Source of the DNA: Paludibacteraceae bacterium
Lineage (GTDB): Bacteria; Bacteroidota; Bacteroidia; Bacteroidales; Paludibacteraceae
Length of the DNA stretch: 41,420 nucleotides
Reading direction: 5' to 3'
Assembly: GCA_017450605.1 (NCBI GenBank)
Contig: JAFSTG010000033.1
Coordinates: 1-41,420, forward strand
Shown: piece by piece, positions 1-7,563 of the stretch
How the letters are laid out: every line of letters starts with the position of its first letter
How positions within the stretch are numbered: the stretch's first letter is position 1
Made by a program: the position numbers and the translations under genes
The notes under the pieces: generated by a model
Told to the model about the DNA's origin: nothing
Database searches by the model: none
What the model saw: the letters and a program-made list of their open reading frames with translations, nothing else

Positions 1-1002
1 CTTACCACACTGCCTATGGGTGGTGCGAAAGGCGGTTCTGACTTCGACCCCGTAGGTAAATCCGATTCCGAGATAATGCGCTTCTGCCAAGCCTTCATGC
101 TCGAGTTATGGCGTTGTATAGGACCCGACCAGGATATACCTGCCGGAGATGTGGGAGTCGGAGGACGAGAAATAGGATATCTTAACGGTATGTATCAGAA
201 GCTTGCACGGCAATATCACACAGGCGTGCTTACCGGCAAAGGTATGACATGGGGCGGCAGTATCCTACGACCTGAAGCTACAGGATTCGGAGCACTCTAT
301 TTCACACAACATCTACTTGCCAAAGCAGGCAAAGACATCGTAGGTAAACGCGTCGCTTTGTCAGGATTTGGCAATGTGGCATGGGGAGCTGCTATTAAAG
401 CCACCGAACTCGGAGCTAAAGTAGTGGCCATTTCAGGACCCGACGGCGTTTGTGAGATTCCAGATGGCATAACTCACGAGATGATCGACTATATGCTCGT
501 TATGCGCGCATCCAACCGCAATAGAGTACAAGATATGGAAGATAAGTTCCCCGAAAAAGCACATTTCACTGCCGGCAAGAAAGCATGGTCGGTACCTTGC
601 GATATTGCTCTTCCTTGCGCCTTCCAGAACGAGTTGTCAGAAGATGATGCCAAACAACTTAAAGCAAACGGATGCTGGTGCTGCTGCGAGGTTAGCAATA
701 TGGGATGCCAACCCGGAGCTATCCATTACTTCCAGCATAATGGTGTGCTGTTTGCTCCAGGCAAGGCTGTCAACGCCGGTGGCGTAGCTACTTCCGGACT
801 CGAAATGACACAAAACGCTCAGCACCTGAATTGGACAGCCAAAGAAGTTGACGAGCGCCTGCACCATATCATGCAGTCGATACACGAACAATGCGTTAAG
901 TTCGGTACTCAGCCCGACGGTACTATCGACTATGTTAAAGGCGCTAATATCGCCGGCTTCATGAAAGTGGCACAAGCAATGCTCGAGCAAGGTATAGTAT
1001 AA
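1..1002 (+). CDS. gdhA: NADP-type hexameric glutamate dehydrogenase, 3' part (5' end outside window)
   Basis: Interconverts 2-oxoglutarate plus ammonium and glutamate in the cytoplasm. The frame is open from base 1 (LTTLPMGGAKGGSDFDP), so the first visible Met at 16 is internal; about 110 N-terminal residues of the usual ~445 are missing. Visible motifs are the substrate-site PMGGAKGG, the catalytic region DIPAGDVGVGGREIG, the Rossmann loop SGFGNVAWGAA and the C-terminal APGKAVNAGGVATSGLEM block, all in family order. The segment CWCCCEVSNMGC is unusually cysteine-rich: five Cys within twelve residues. The gene is followed by a GC-rich structured stretch and a strong hairpin, and converges on the CotH-family gene. 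The family call is firm; the cofactor preference is assumed from the family, not seen. Confidence 0.95.
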   Translation, partial: LTTLPMGGAKGGSDFDPVGKSDSEIMRFCQAFMLELWRCIGPDQDIPAGDVGVGGREIGYLNGMYQKLARQYHTGVLTGKGMTWGGSILRPEATGFGALYFTQHLLAKAGKDIVGKRVALSGFGNVAWGAAIKATELGAKVVAISGPDGVCEIPDGITHEMIDYMLVMRASNRNRVQDMEDKFPEKAHFTAGKKAWSVPCDIALPCAFQNELSEDDAKQLKANGCWCCCEVSNMGCQPGAIHYFQHNGVLFAPGKAVNAGGVATSGLEMTQNAQHLNWTAKEVDERLHHIMQSIHEQCVKFGTQPDGTIDYVKGANIAGFMKVAQAMLEQGIV

Positions 1003-1015
1003 AATAGTCGCAGAT

Positions 1016-1079
1016 CGCAGGGTACGCCGGTTTCTTATCTACGCTTCGCTCCGAACGATCGTAAACGTGGTAACCTGCG
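1016..1079. other. Possible structured RNA or intergenic repeat after gdhA
   Basis: CGCAGGGTAC at 1016-1025 can pair with GTAACCTGCG at 1070-1079 (nine of ten positions). Inside this, ACG, then TTCG-ctc-CGAA, then CGT can form a smaller nested hairpin. Just downstream, CCGAAAG occurs twice in about 20 bases (about 1091-1115). The stretch is more GC-rich than typical intergenic DNA here. It may be a 3' UTR structure or an intergenic repeat element; no known RNA family is recognised. Confidence 0.3.
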
Positions 1080-1144
1080 GATAGTAACAGACCGAAAGTC
1101 GTAGGCCGAAAGATAGATTGAAACCTGATATTTGCATATTTATA

Positions 1145-1182
1145 ACAGAAGCGGTGGTGTCTTGAGGCACCACCGCTTCTGT
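1145..1182. terminator. Perfect 15-bp hairpin between convergent gdhA and CotH-family gene
   Basis: ACAGAAGCGGTGGTG (1145-1159) is exactly complementary to CACCACCGCTTCTGT (1168-1182) across an 8-nt loop. It lies between the ends of two convergent genes, so it can act in both directions. A clean T-tract is missing on either side, so termination may rest on the strong stem. Confidence 0.7.
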
Positions 1183-1225
1183 CGTTTGATATCCCCCAAA
1201 AAGGAACATTTACAAATCATTATAA

Positions 1226-2629
1226 TCAGCGAGTAGCACTTAATTGTTGCTCTACAGACTGCATCTTTACGATAAAAAAGTTATCATGCTGATTTGCCGA
1301 CAATAATTTATAGTCATAGCCCCCGGGTAATGTTTCATCGGAAAGAGCATCCACCTGAAACTCGTCACTCTCAATGTCATTTGCTAAATAAGGAACTATC
1401 ATCTTCTGCCAACTACAGATTCGTTCCTGACTTGCAGCAAATGCAAAATAATTATCACCCTGAGCAAGTGTAAGCACATAAGATTTATATAACTGCAGGA
1501 AATCATCTATTGAAAAGATTTTATCTACCAACAAAGGCTTCTTATCCCTTCCCCAATTTAAGACATCCCTATTCCCTGCATCAATCTCCCAACACATTCC
1601 CAAAGTAAATTCATAATCGTAAGGTATTAAATGAAACTTTCCTTTGCTATCAAAATAGAAATAATAATTGCTTCCGTTATACCAATAATCATCCCACGAA
1701 CCTACCACTACATTAACTGCCAAATATCTCAGAAACTGGTCAACATCAACATTATTGCACAGCCAATCTTTAAGTTCGTTCGAACCATTTTTTAATTGCT
1801 TCAATTGCGACACGAATGACATCAGCTCTGCTGCTGCCTTCGGGAAATCGTTCTTATTGGTTCTCAGAGAATAGGGATAGGAATTATACTCGTCATCAAT
1901 GCCCAGATACTCAATATTATCAGCATTGTCGAGGTATGTGCCTTCAATAGTAGGGTTAGCCTTCCACAGATTTCCTGACGTATCAGAATAAAAATTTCTT
2001 TTATATCTGCTTTCAAGATACTCTTTTCTTACACCCTCTATCATTTCGTAAATACCAAAGTATGCTGCTTTTTCTTCACCTCTGATTTTTATAAATAATC
2101 GGCAATAAGAAGCTCTTGGTGCCACCCACACCCCAAATCTGCGAAGTAAATCGTAGCAGTATATATCCCGACAATACATTTTATCGCGCATGAACGACTT
2201 GAGAATTAGTCTGTCGCAACCAAAGAAACGATGTCCATCTTCATATTCGGTAAACTTAATTCCGAAGTGAGCCGGATGCCACTGCGGTGAAATGGGGTCG
2301 TGAAGTTGACCTGTTTCTCCTTCCGGTCGCATTCTTGAATAATTACCACGTGGGCGCATACCTACATTTTCGCGAACAAAAACGGCATCTCCTTTTTCGA
2401 AAGTAAAGCAGATAGGAACATATTTGCGTGTGTTTCTATTTTCGTCTAAGTTATGCAGATATTTATTCCAATCAACAACATCTATGGTTAATGTGATTGT
2501 TGGCAACGCATTTATATCGAACACATACTCCGGACGAAACTGTTCATCGTCCGGTTGTTTCTCACATCCGCCTGCCAAGCAAGCAAGAAGTATCAAAATC
2601 ACTAATATATGAATATTCTGCTTTCTCAT
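1226..2629 (-). CDS. CotH-family (spore-coat kinase-like) lipoprotein
   Basis: A 467-residue protein with a lipoprotein signal peptide (LACLAGGC, lipidated Cys at residue 22), so probably an envelope-anchored exported protein. The body matches the CotH kinase-like family: an early RGNYS motif, a central FGIYEMIEG segment, then a block with WDDYWYNGSNYYFYFD and the C-terminal HLIPYDYEFTLG signature, where family members place their metal and phosphate-binding Asp residues. Founding members in Bacillus phosphorylate spore-coat proteins; roles of the Bacteroidota lipoproteins are not established. ATG start follows the hydrophobic-signal rule. The gene is last in a minus-strand stretch, 408 bases from the preceding gene and behind that gene's terminator, so it needs its own promoter; no clear TAnnTTTG box was found. 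Family call good, enzymatic activity unproven. Confidence 0.82.
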   Translation of the reverse strand: MRKQNIHILVILILLACLAGGCEKQPDDEQFRPEYVFDINALPTITLTIDVVDWNKYLHNLDENRNTRKYVPICFTFEKGDAVFVRENVGMRPRGNYSRMRPEGETGQLHDPISPQWHPAHFGIKFTEYEDGHRFFGCDRLILKSFMRDKMYCRDIYCYDLLRRFGVWVAPRASYCRLFIKIRGEEKAAYFGIYEMIEGVRKEYLESRYKRNFYSDTSGNLWKANPTIEGTYLDNADNIEYLGIDDEYNSYPYSLRTNKNDFPKAAAELMSFVSQLKQLKNGSNELKDWLCNNVDVDQFLRYLAVNVVVGSWDDYWYNGSNYYFYFDSKGKFHLIPYDYEFTLGMCWEIDAGNRDVLNWGRDKKPLLVDKIFSIDDFLQLYKSYVLTLAQGDNYFAFAASQERICSWQKMIVPYLANDIESDEFQVDALSDETLPGGYDYKLLSANQHDNFFIVKMQSVEQQLSATR

Positions 2630-3037
2630 TTTCGAAATATCAACATTTTCAGAATTATGTCATGTCGCCAGGAAGCATATCATGCCCTTGTAGTTAAGAA
2701 TCTTATATTTTATCGGACTTTAATATTTATAAATACCAAAGAAATTAGATAGTACTGCCGATTGAGAAACAATAATTAAAAAGCCAAGACAAACCACCCA
2801 CTGCGCGACGAGGAAAATGGTGATATGCAGAAACGAATCGGGCAGCATATTTATAATCTAATGTTTCATCTCGTTGCATAATAATTTTCACACGTATTGA
2901 AAAATTGTTATTATATTAGTACTGTTACGATAAATTTTGCTTAAAAAATAAACAACACCGCGATTTATCGCAACAATAGTAGGACTTATTGTTATTCCAC
3001 TTTCACAAGAACTCATTATAATAGCGAGCAATGCTGT
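2630..3037. other. AT-rich intergenic region, no convincing gene
   Basis: These 408 bases lie between the CotH-family gene and the unknown lipoprotein gene. The part nearest 3037 holds the lipoprotein gene's terminator. The remainder must hold the CotH gene promoter, but no exact TAnnTTTG was found on the minus strand. One 33-codon open stretch on the plus strand (2780-2878) lacks a start and resembles nothing known. Confidence 0.6.
2943..2993 (-). terminator. Double hairpin plus T-tract after the unknown lipoprotein gene
   Basis: Read on the minus strand, AACAATA/TATTGTT (arms 2987-2993 and 2972-2978) is followed by GCGAT-AA-ATCGC (2971-2960) and then a T-rich run ending in TTTTTT (2948-2943). 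This is the layout of an intrinsic terminator, 45 bases after the stop of the gene at 3038-3733. Confidence 0.7.
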
Positions 3038-3733
3038 TTAATAAACACTTTCTTTTTCATTATCACTATTATTTATTTGAGGATAATTTTGAACATGACT
3101 GATACTATAACTTGCTTCAAAACAAATTATTTGTTCTTTGTTGGGAGTTATTGAATCTGTAATAAAAGTATCAGAGTTATTAAACGAGTCAAAGCTAATA
3201 ATGTCACCCAAATATATAGAATTTGAATAATCTTTATCTTCTTCTCGCGCCTTTAGATATATTGAAGTTGAACGATTTACTATTAATGTATCTAAATTAT
3301 AAGTAGTTTTATAAGTAATTGAATTTAAGAGGGAACCACTTCCCTTATCTACAATTGATATAAAACTTTCATCTTTCTTAGGAAACGCTATTATTTTGGA
3401 TTTTGGATAAAACAAGAAATGCGTACTATCTATCCATGCAGAGGAATCATGTAATGCCGCATCCCCATTATCAAGAACTCCTTCATAATTTGAGAATATT
3501 TTTTTTAAAAACGTGTAATAATTTTTTGTATTACACTGAACTTCAATTCTATATATATCATTAACACACAAAACACTATCTTTTGAATTAAAGGGATTTG
3601 CAATATAACCTAACGTACCTTTAATGGAAGAAGGTTGCGGAAGCCATGGTGTTGTATCTTGAGAATCACTACAAGATGAAATAAAAAATAAACACATAAA
3701 AAGAAGCGTTAATACTAAATATTTCTTTTTCAT
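3038..3733 (-). CDS. Unknown AT-rich lipoprotein
   Basis: A 231-residue protein not recognised as any family. It has a lysine-rich start and hydrophobic stretch ending in FFISSC (Cys 21), the pattern of a Bacteroidota lipoprotein, followed by a polar, Asp/Ser-rich tether. The rest is rich in Ser, Asn, Lys, Tyr and Ile with no clear catalytic motif. Base composition is markedly more AT-rich than the housekeeping genes to the right, which suggests recent acquisition. Start chosen at ATG (MKKKYLV), only 10 bases after the stop of a possible gene remnant (3744-3887). A terminator follows. Likely surface or periplasmic, function unknown. Confidence 0.7.
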   Translation of the reverse strand: MKKKYLVLTLLFMCLFFISSCSDSQDTTPWLPQPSSIKGTLGYIANPFNSKDSVLCVNDIYRIEVQCNTKNYYTFLKKIFSNYEGVLDNGDAALHDSSAWIDSTHFLFYPKSKIIAFPKKDESFISIVDKGSGSLLNSITYKTTYNLDTLIVNRSTSIYLKAREEDKDYSNSIYLGDIISFDSFNNSDTFITDSITPNKEQIICFEASYSISHVQNYPQINNSDNEKESVY

Positions 3734-3743
3734 AACTCTGTCC

Positions 3744-3887
3744 TCATAATTTTTGATTGTTTTCTAATTCTTTTATTCTGCTTTCAAGTTGTATTGTATA
3801 AAGAGTTAACTCTCCTATAGGCTTACGTTATTTCTTATCGCTATCAAAGGTTTTCTTCCTGAGGCCTAACACTATGGGCAGAAAATA
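3744..3887 (-). pseudogene. Possible gene remnant between two lipoprotein genes
   Basis: Read on the minus strand, a 19-codon open stretch containing PIVLGLRKKTFDSDKK stops at TAA (3828-3830) and the same frame continues for 27 codons with ELTLYTIQLESRIKELENN to TGA (3744-3746). The second part looks like the coiled-coil end of a real protein. No start codon is visible and the frame is closed at 3888 by TAG, just past the stop of the neighbouring lipoprotein gene. This could be the 3' stub of a deleted gene with an acquired stop, or chance. Parent family not recognised. Confidence 0.3.
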
Positions 3888-3893
3888 CTAATC

Positions 3894-4340
3894 CTACTTC
3901 TTGAGCTGGAAATCGGCAACTATATCGGCTTCTCCCCATTTCCATCCACTTTCTTTACTACGATCGATTTCAACCGGAGTAAGTACAGAGTCGGCTTGAT
4001 AAACTTCTCCCGGGTCGCTTACTACCACCCAAATAGAATCGCTACCGCTGAAGAGCATAGCACCGCCATCTGTTTCTATCCTATACAAACCATTAGAATC
4101 AGTATAAACAATCTGACTATAAGGAAAATGCTCGCTATGTTCAACATTTTTTGATTCTTTCTTCAATTGGACTGATATACCTTCTATAGGATAATTCTGG
4201 ATATCGCTAACCTCACCTGACACGTTAAGAACTACGTATGGACTGCCATACTCAAGCAAGTGTTGTTTACAAGAGAATCCTAATGCTGCTATAATGGCAG
4301 TCAGAATCATATTAAAAGCTGAAAGAAATTTTGTTTTCAT
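3894..4340 (-). CDS. Radical-SAM-associated putative lipoprotein (orphan)
   Basis: A 148-residue exported protein. After the signal segment comes AALGFSC (Cys 24) and then LEYGSPYVVLNVSGEVSD, which matches the hallmark start of the Bacteroidota lipoprotein family normally encoded beside a dedicated radical SAM enzyme (rSAM/lipoprotein system; I recall it as TIGR04134 with partner TIGR04133). The body, with YPIEGISVQLKKES and a TDSNGLYRIETDGG turn, looks like a carboxypeptidase-regulatory-type beta-sandwich. No radical SAM gene lies on either side: upstream is a histidine kinase, downstream a possible remnant and an unknown lipoprotein. Function unknown. Family call rests on motif memory and short length, moderately sure. 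Confidence 0.7.
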   Translation of the reverse strand: MKTKFLSAFNMILTAIIAALGFSCKQHLLEYGSPYVVLNVSGEVSDIQNYPIEGISVQLKKESKNVEHSEHFPYSQIVYTDSNGLYRIETDGGAMLFSGSDSIWVVVSDPGEVYQADSVLTPVEIDRSKESGWKWGEADIVADFQLKK

Positions 4341-4433
4341 AACATTATTCTATTAGTCAATTTATTAACTTATTCTTCTACAGGCTTAAGGCAAAGTAGA
4401 ATCAAGCGGAACAACCACATTAACTTTTACCGT

Positions 4434-6596
4434 TCAACTCTTCCTCAAACGAACATAGAAGGTTGTACCTTTCTCAGATGTTTCGAAACTGATACTGCCA
4501 CCCGAGCCTTCTACGATGTTTTTTGATATTGCCAAACCAAGTCCCATACCGTTCGACTTGGTAGTAAAATTCGGCATGAATATCTTTTCTCTTACCGCGG
4601 GGTCGATGCCATGACCGTTGTCAGAAACAGATATTTCCACCCACTCGGAATCATCATCCTGAGATTTATTCTGCTTAAGCATAACGATAATATCGCCATT
4701 CTCAACATCTTCTACTGCCTGCAAGGCATTTTTTATCAGGTTGTTGAACACAAACGATATTTGCTCGCCATCGGTAACCACTACCACTCCCTCTTCCGGT
4801 CCTACATACCTCACAGGCACAGCATTCTGATTGTTTCTGAATAGGCTTATTACCGAGAACAACTTGCTTGCCACATCCACTTCACCTACCACCACATCCG
4901 GCATTTTGGCGAACGACGAGAACGACGACGCGATACGAGCCATGTTATCGATTTGCTCGATTAGCATACGTGTGGAACGCGCAAAATATTCGTCGAACTT
5001 TTCTGTGCCCCGAGTGCGCTGCATCTGCTGTATGGTTAGTTTCATCGGAGTGAGCGGGTTATTTATCTCGTGCGCTATCTGGCGAGCCATAGTTCGCCAT
5101 GCCCCCTCACGCTCGCTACGAGCCAGACGGTCGGCAGCCACTTCCATCTTGCGTGCCATCTGATTATAACGAGCTACCAACTCTCCTATCTCGTCCTCGT
5201 TGTTATATTCGAGGTAGTTATTTCGCTTATTGATACTGAAATGACGCATCATATCGGCAAGTTTATCAAGCGGACGAGTCATACCGCGTGCCATGAAATA
5301 GACAATAAGCACCGTCAGCACCATCACAACAAGATAGAGAGGCAAGAGTTTGGTTAGATAGTCGTTGAGCTCGTCTTCCACCTCTGCCGATGATATAAAC
5401 AACGGAACAGAAATATATCCTATCTGCACGTAATTACCATTATAAAACTCGGTATATGCACACAAATAACGCAAGTCGCCTATCTGCTCGTATTGCATTA
5501 TATTCGGGTCGTTAGCAAACATCACTTTAGGCGAAATATGCCTGCCGTGCAAACCGCTATCGAATAGTGCCGGCGACGAAGTGCCAAGCATGTCACCATT
5601 AAGGTCATACACATGAATATCGGTCTCGTAAGTAAACGACAAGTCTCGCAGGTCGGTGTTCAGCGATGAACTGTTACGAGACGAAAGAGCGACATTCCAA
5701 TAGTAAGTATCTTGCAAGAATTTTTGTATGTATTTAGTTTTTGCCTTCAGTTCTTGCTGCTGACGATCTTCGTAATGGCGACGTACATAATTGATTGAAA
5801 TAATAAAGATATACCCGAAACTAAGCAACTGAAGTGCTATAAAGACATATAGCATTTTTGTGCGCAGACGCATGTTACGAAGGCCTCTGTACCTTATCAG
5901 TCCGTAGATACCTGCACCTACCAAAAGTACACATAACACCACAAACACAATAATTATGACTTTCGAGCCCCACAAATTTCCATAAGATTTCGAGGGTTTG
6001 CCTCCGTGTTGCGATAAGCGACGATAAGAAAAACTCTCAGCAAGCGAAGTGTTATCTTTCGACGAAGTGCCGGTATCATCGCTATTTATAAGGCTGAACA
6101 GATAATTGCCATCCAAAGAAAACAACGGATAGCCTTCCTGCCGATTATGAGATATATCATAACGCTCTGACAAGCGGAACGGAGCAACAAACGAGTTATG
6201 CAACTGACTGTTCTCGTAGGCATAATCGTACTTCAACGGTATGACAGTAAGAATATTATAAGCGCCGGCATGCGTCCAACGACAGAGGCAATGGGCATTA
6301 TCGAAATGCTGATAATACCAATCGTCGTAGTTATAAAGCATCACTTGTTGACCCGACAACCAACTCTGCGACCAATACACCATGCGCCGGTTACCAAACA
6401 CATAGAACAAAACCGATTTTTCCTGCGAAGTTATGTTATATAATTTCTCAAACGACTCTTCTTCTAAGCACGCGACCACCTTGTCGGTCAGTTCTGTTGC
6501 ATGCTCTATCTGATGTGATAGTGCACGCTCCAGCGATTTACCGGCTGACGACAAACGATTGCAACTCGACGAAAAAACAACGAGTAAGAAAAGCAA
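4434..6596 (-). CDS. NtrY-like membrane sensor histidine kinase, non-ATG start
   Basis: Autophosphorylating sensor of a two-component system. Order: short hydrophobic N-terminus ending SSSC (Cys 12), an extracytoplasmic region to about residue 210 rich in Trp/Tyr, TM helices near 212-233 and 248-270, a second extracytoplasmic loop, TM at about 416-437, HAMP (about 435-490), HisKA with QIAHEINNPLTP (His 509), and a HATPase with NNLIKNALQA, DNGHGIDP and GMGLGLAISKNIVEG. All catalytic motifs are intact. The frame has no ATG before its upstream stop at 6639-6641. The given start is TTG (6594-6596); seven codons upstream, ATC at 6615-6617 would give MKLTFKILLFLLVVFSSSC, a much better signal peptide, suggesting a start-codon change or sequence error. 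No response regulator is in the window. Confidence 0.88.
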   Translation of the reverse strand: MLFLLVVFSSSCNRLSSAGKSLERALSHQIEHATELTDKVVACLEEESFEKLYNITSQEKSVLFYVFGNRRMVYWSQSWLSGQQVMLYNYDDWYYQHFDNAHCLCRWTHAGAYNILTVIPLKYDYAYENSQLHNSFVAPFRLSERYDISHNRQEGYPLFSLDGNYLFSLINSDDTGTSSKDNTSLAESFSYRRLSQHGGKPSKSYGNLWGSKVIIIVFVVLCVLLVGAGIYGLIRYRGLRNMRLRTKMLYVFIALQLLSFGYIFIISINYVRRHYEDRQQQELKAKTKYIQKFLQDTYYWNVALSSRNSSSLNTDLRDLSFTYETDIHVYDLNGDMLGTSSPALFDSGLHGRHISPKVMFANDPNIMQYEQIGDLRYLCAYTEFYNGNYVQIGYISVPLFISSAEVEDELNDYLTKLLPLYLVVMVLTVLIVYFMARGMTRPLDKLADMMRHFSINKRNNYLEYNNEDEIGELVARYNQMARKMEVAADRLARSEREGAWRTMARQIAHEINNPLTPMKLTIQQMQRTRGTEKFDEYFARSTRMLIEQIDNMARIASSFSSFAKMPDVVVGEVDVASKLFSVISLFRNNQNAVPVRYVGPEEGVVVVTDGEQISFVFNNLIKNALQAVEDVENGDIIVMLKQNKSQDDDSEWVEISVSDNGHGIDPAVREKIFMPNFTTKSNGMGLGLAISKNIVEGSGGSISFETSEKGTTFYVRLRKS

Positions 6597-6728
6597 TATT
6601 TTAAAAGTAAGTTTGATAAGTGTCGGTTGGTATGCCGATTAGCGGCGGGTTGTTTGTTGATTAACTGCTTATAGCATGCAAAATTAGTAAAATATATTAA
6701 AATAACATATTGTTTGGATTATTTTTTG

Positions 6729-6736
6729 TAATTTTG
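6729..6736 (+). promoter_or_regulatory. -7 promoter element (TAATTTTG) of the permease gene
   Basis: TAATTTTG fits the Bacteroidota -7 consensus TAnnTTTG and continues as TTTGCAG, like the nadK, secA and susC boxes in this window. Expected transcription start is about 6743. TTTG at 6713-6716 is too close to be a standard -33 box. Confidence 0.6.
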
Positions 6737-6757
6737 CAGCCGAAAAAATTTGGAGTT

Positions 6758-6808
6758 CACCATTCAAAAATCCACCATTCAGAAATCCACCATTCAAAAA
6801 TCCACCAT
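6758..6808 (+). repeat. 15-bp tandem repeat, 3.4 copies, in the permease leader
   Basis: Unit CACCATTCAAAAATC occurs at 6758-6772, 6773-6787 (one change, A to G) and 6788-6802, followed by a partial CACCAT. It sits between the predicted transcription start and the TTG start of the permease gene. The 15-base unit preserves frame; in the permease frame it would read as repeated PFKNP. Such a repeat can change copy number by slippage. Confidence 0.85.
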
Positions 6809-6816
6809 CACCTCTC

Positions 6817-7557
6817 TTGTATTCTTTTCCTCTCATATCAGCTTTCGTGCTTGGTATTCTTACCATCATCGACCCGTGTACCTTGTTTACATCGATTGCG
6901 GCTATCGGCTATATCGACAAAGAAGTAAGCAACAAGCGTCGGGTTATAGTCAGCGGGTCGATGTTTGTGCTTGGTAAGATGGTATGTTACTGTCTGCTTT
7001 CAATACCTTTTCTCCTTGGAGCGCAAACCGACAGCATTCAACATTTAATAGAGCATTATGGCGAACCTGTAATGGCTATATTCATTTTGCTTTGCGGTGT
7101 GTTTATGTTGGTGAGCGGACACCTCCACCACCATCACGACCACGGCTTCTTCACCAATTTGGAAAAACGAGACAGCCGTTACAGTTGGTTTTGGGCTTTT
7201 CTGATGGGACTATTCTTCGCAGTGGCATTTTGTCCGCACCGACTGATTTATTTCCTCACAATGATTGATATTGCACTCACAGAAGCCTACAGTTATAGTT
7301 GGGTAGTGCCAATTATCTTCAGTCTGGGCACAGGATTACCCGTTATGCTTGTGGCGGTAATATTAGCATATAGCGCTTCGGGTATCGGCAAACTGACCAA
7401 CTCCGTTGGTCGCTTCGAGAAGTGGTTTCGATATACATGCGGAGTATTGTTTATCATTGCCGGATTATATCTCGTAGCACATAGTTTCTCGCATCACCAT
7501 CACGAAGAAACACCCTCTACAACAAGTGTTATTTCAACTATCACATCTCAACTCTAA
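6817..7557 (+). CDS. CcdA/ArsG-like permease with histidine-rich segments
   Basis: A polytopic inner-membrane protein of about 246 residues with six likely helices. It shares the DsbD/CcdA-type layout of paired cysteines in the first and fourth helices: LTIIDPCTLFTS (Cys 21) and AFCPHRL (Cys 139). Related proteins are annotated as CcdA-like, TauE/SafE-like or ArsG-like permeases and move electrons, metal or metalloid compounds. Two histidine clusters stand out: HLHHHHDHG at 102-110 in a loop and SHHHHEE near residue 226, suggesting metal binding. The start is taken as TTG at 6817 because no ATG exists in frame before the first helix; the frame stays open upstream through the 15-bp repeats, so an N-terminal extension is possible. 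trmN6 follows six bases after the stop, so the two are probably cotranscribed. Substrate unknown. Confidence 0.72.
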   Translation: MYSFPLISAFVLGILTIIDPCTLFTSIAAIGYIDKEVSNKRRVIVSGSMFVLGKMVCYCLLSIPFLLGAQTDSIQHLIEHYGEPVMAIFILLCGVFMLVSGHLHHHHDHGFFTNLEKRDSRYSWFWAFLMGLFFAVAFCPHRLIYFLTMIDIALTEAYSYSWVVPIIFSLGTGLPVMLVAVILAYSASGIGKLTNSVGRFEKWFRYTCGVLFIIAGLYLVAHSFSHHHHEETPSTTSVISTITSQL

Positions 7558-7563
7558 ACTCTC

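Noticed and set aside
2780..2878. 33-codon open stretch on the plus strand between the CotH and lipoprotein genes
   Set aside because: No start codon at its beginning, short, and no resemblance to a known protein; chance open frame is likely.
6758..6808. Possible CRISPR-like repeat
   Set aside because: Units are directly adjacent with no spacers and only 15 bases long; it is a plain tandem repeat.
6684..6869. Minus-strand frame with repeated GGFLN
   Set aside because: It is the antisense reading of the 15-bp tandem repeat and overlaps the permease start and its promoter.
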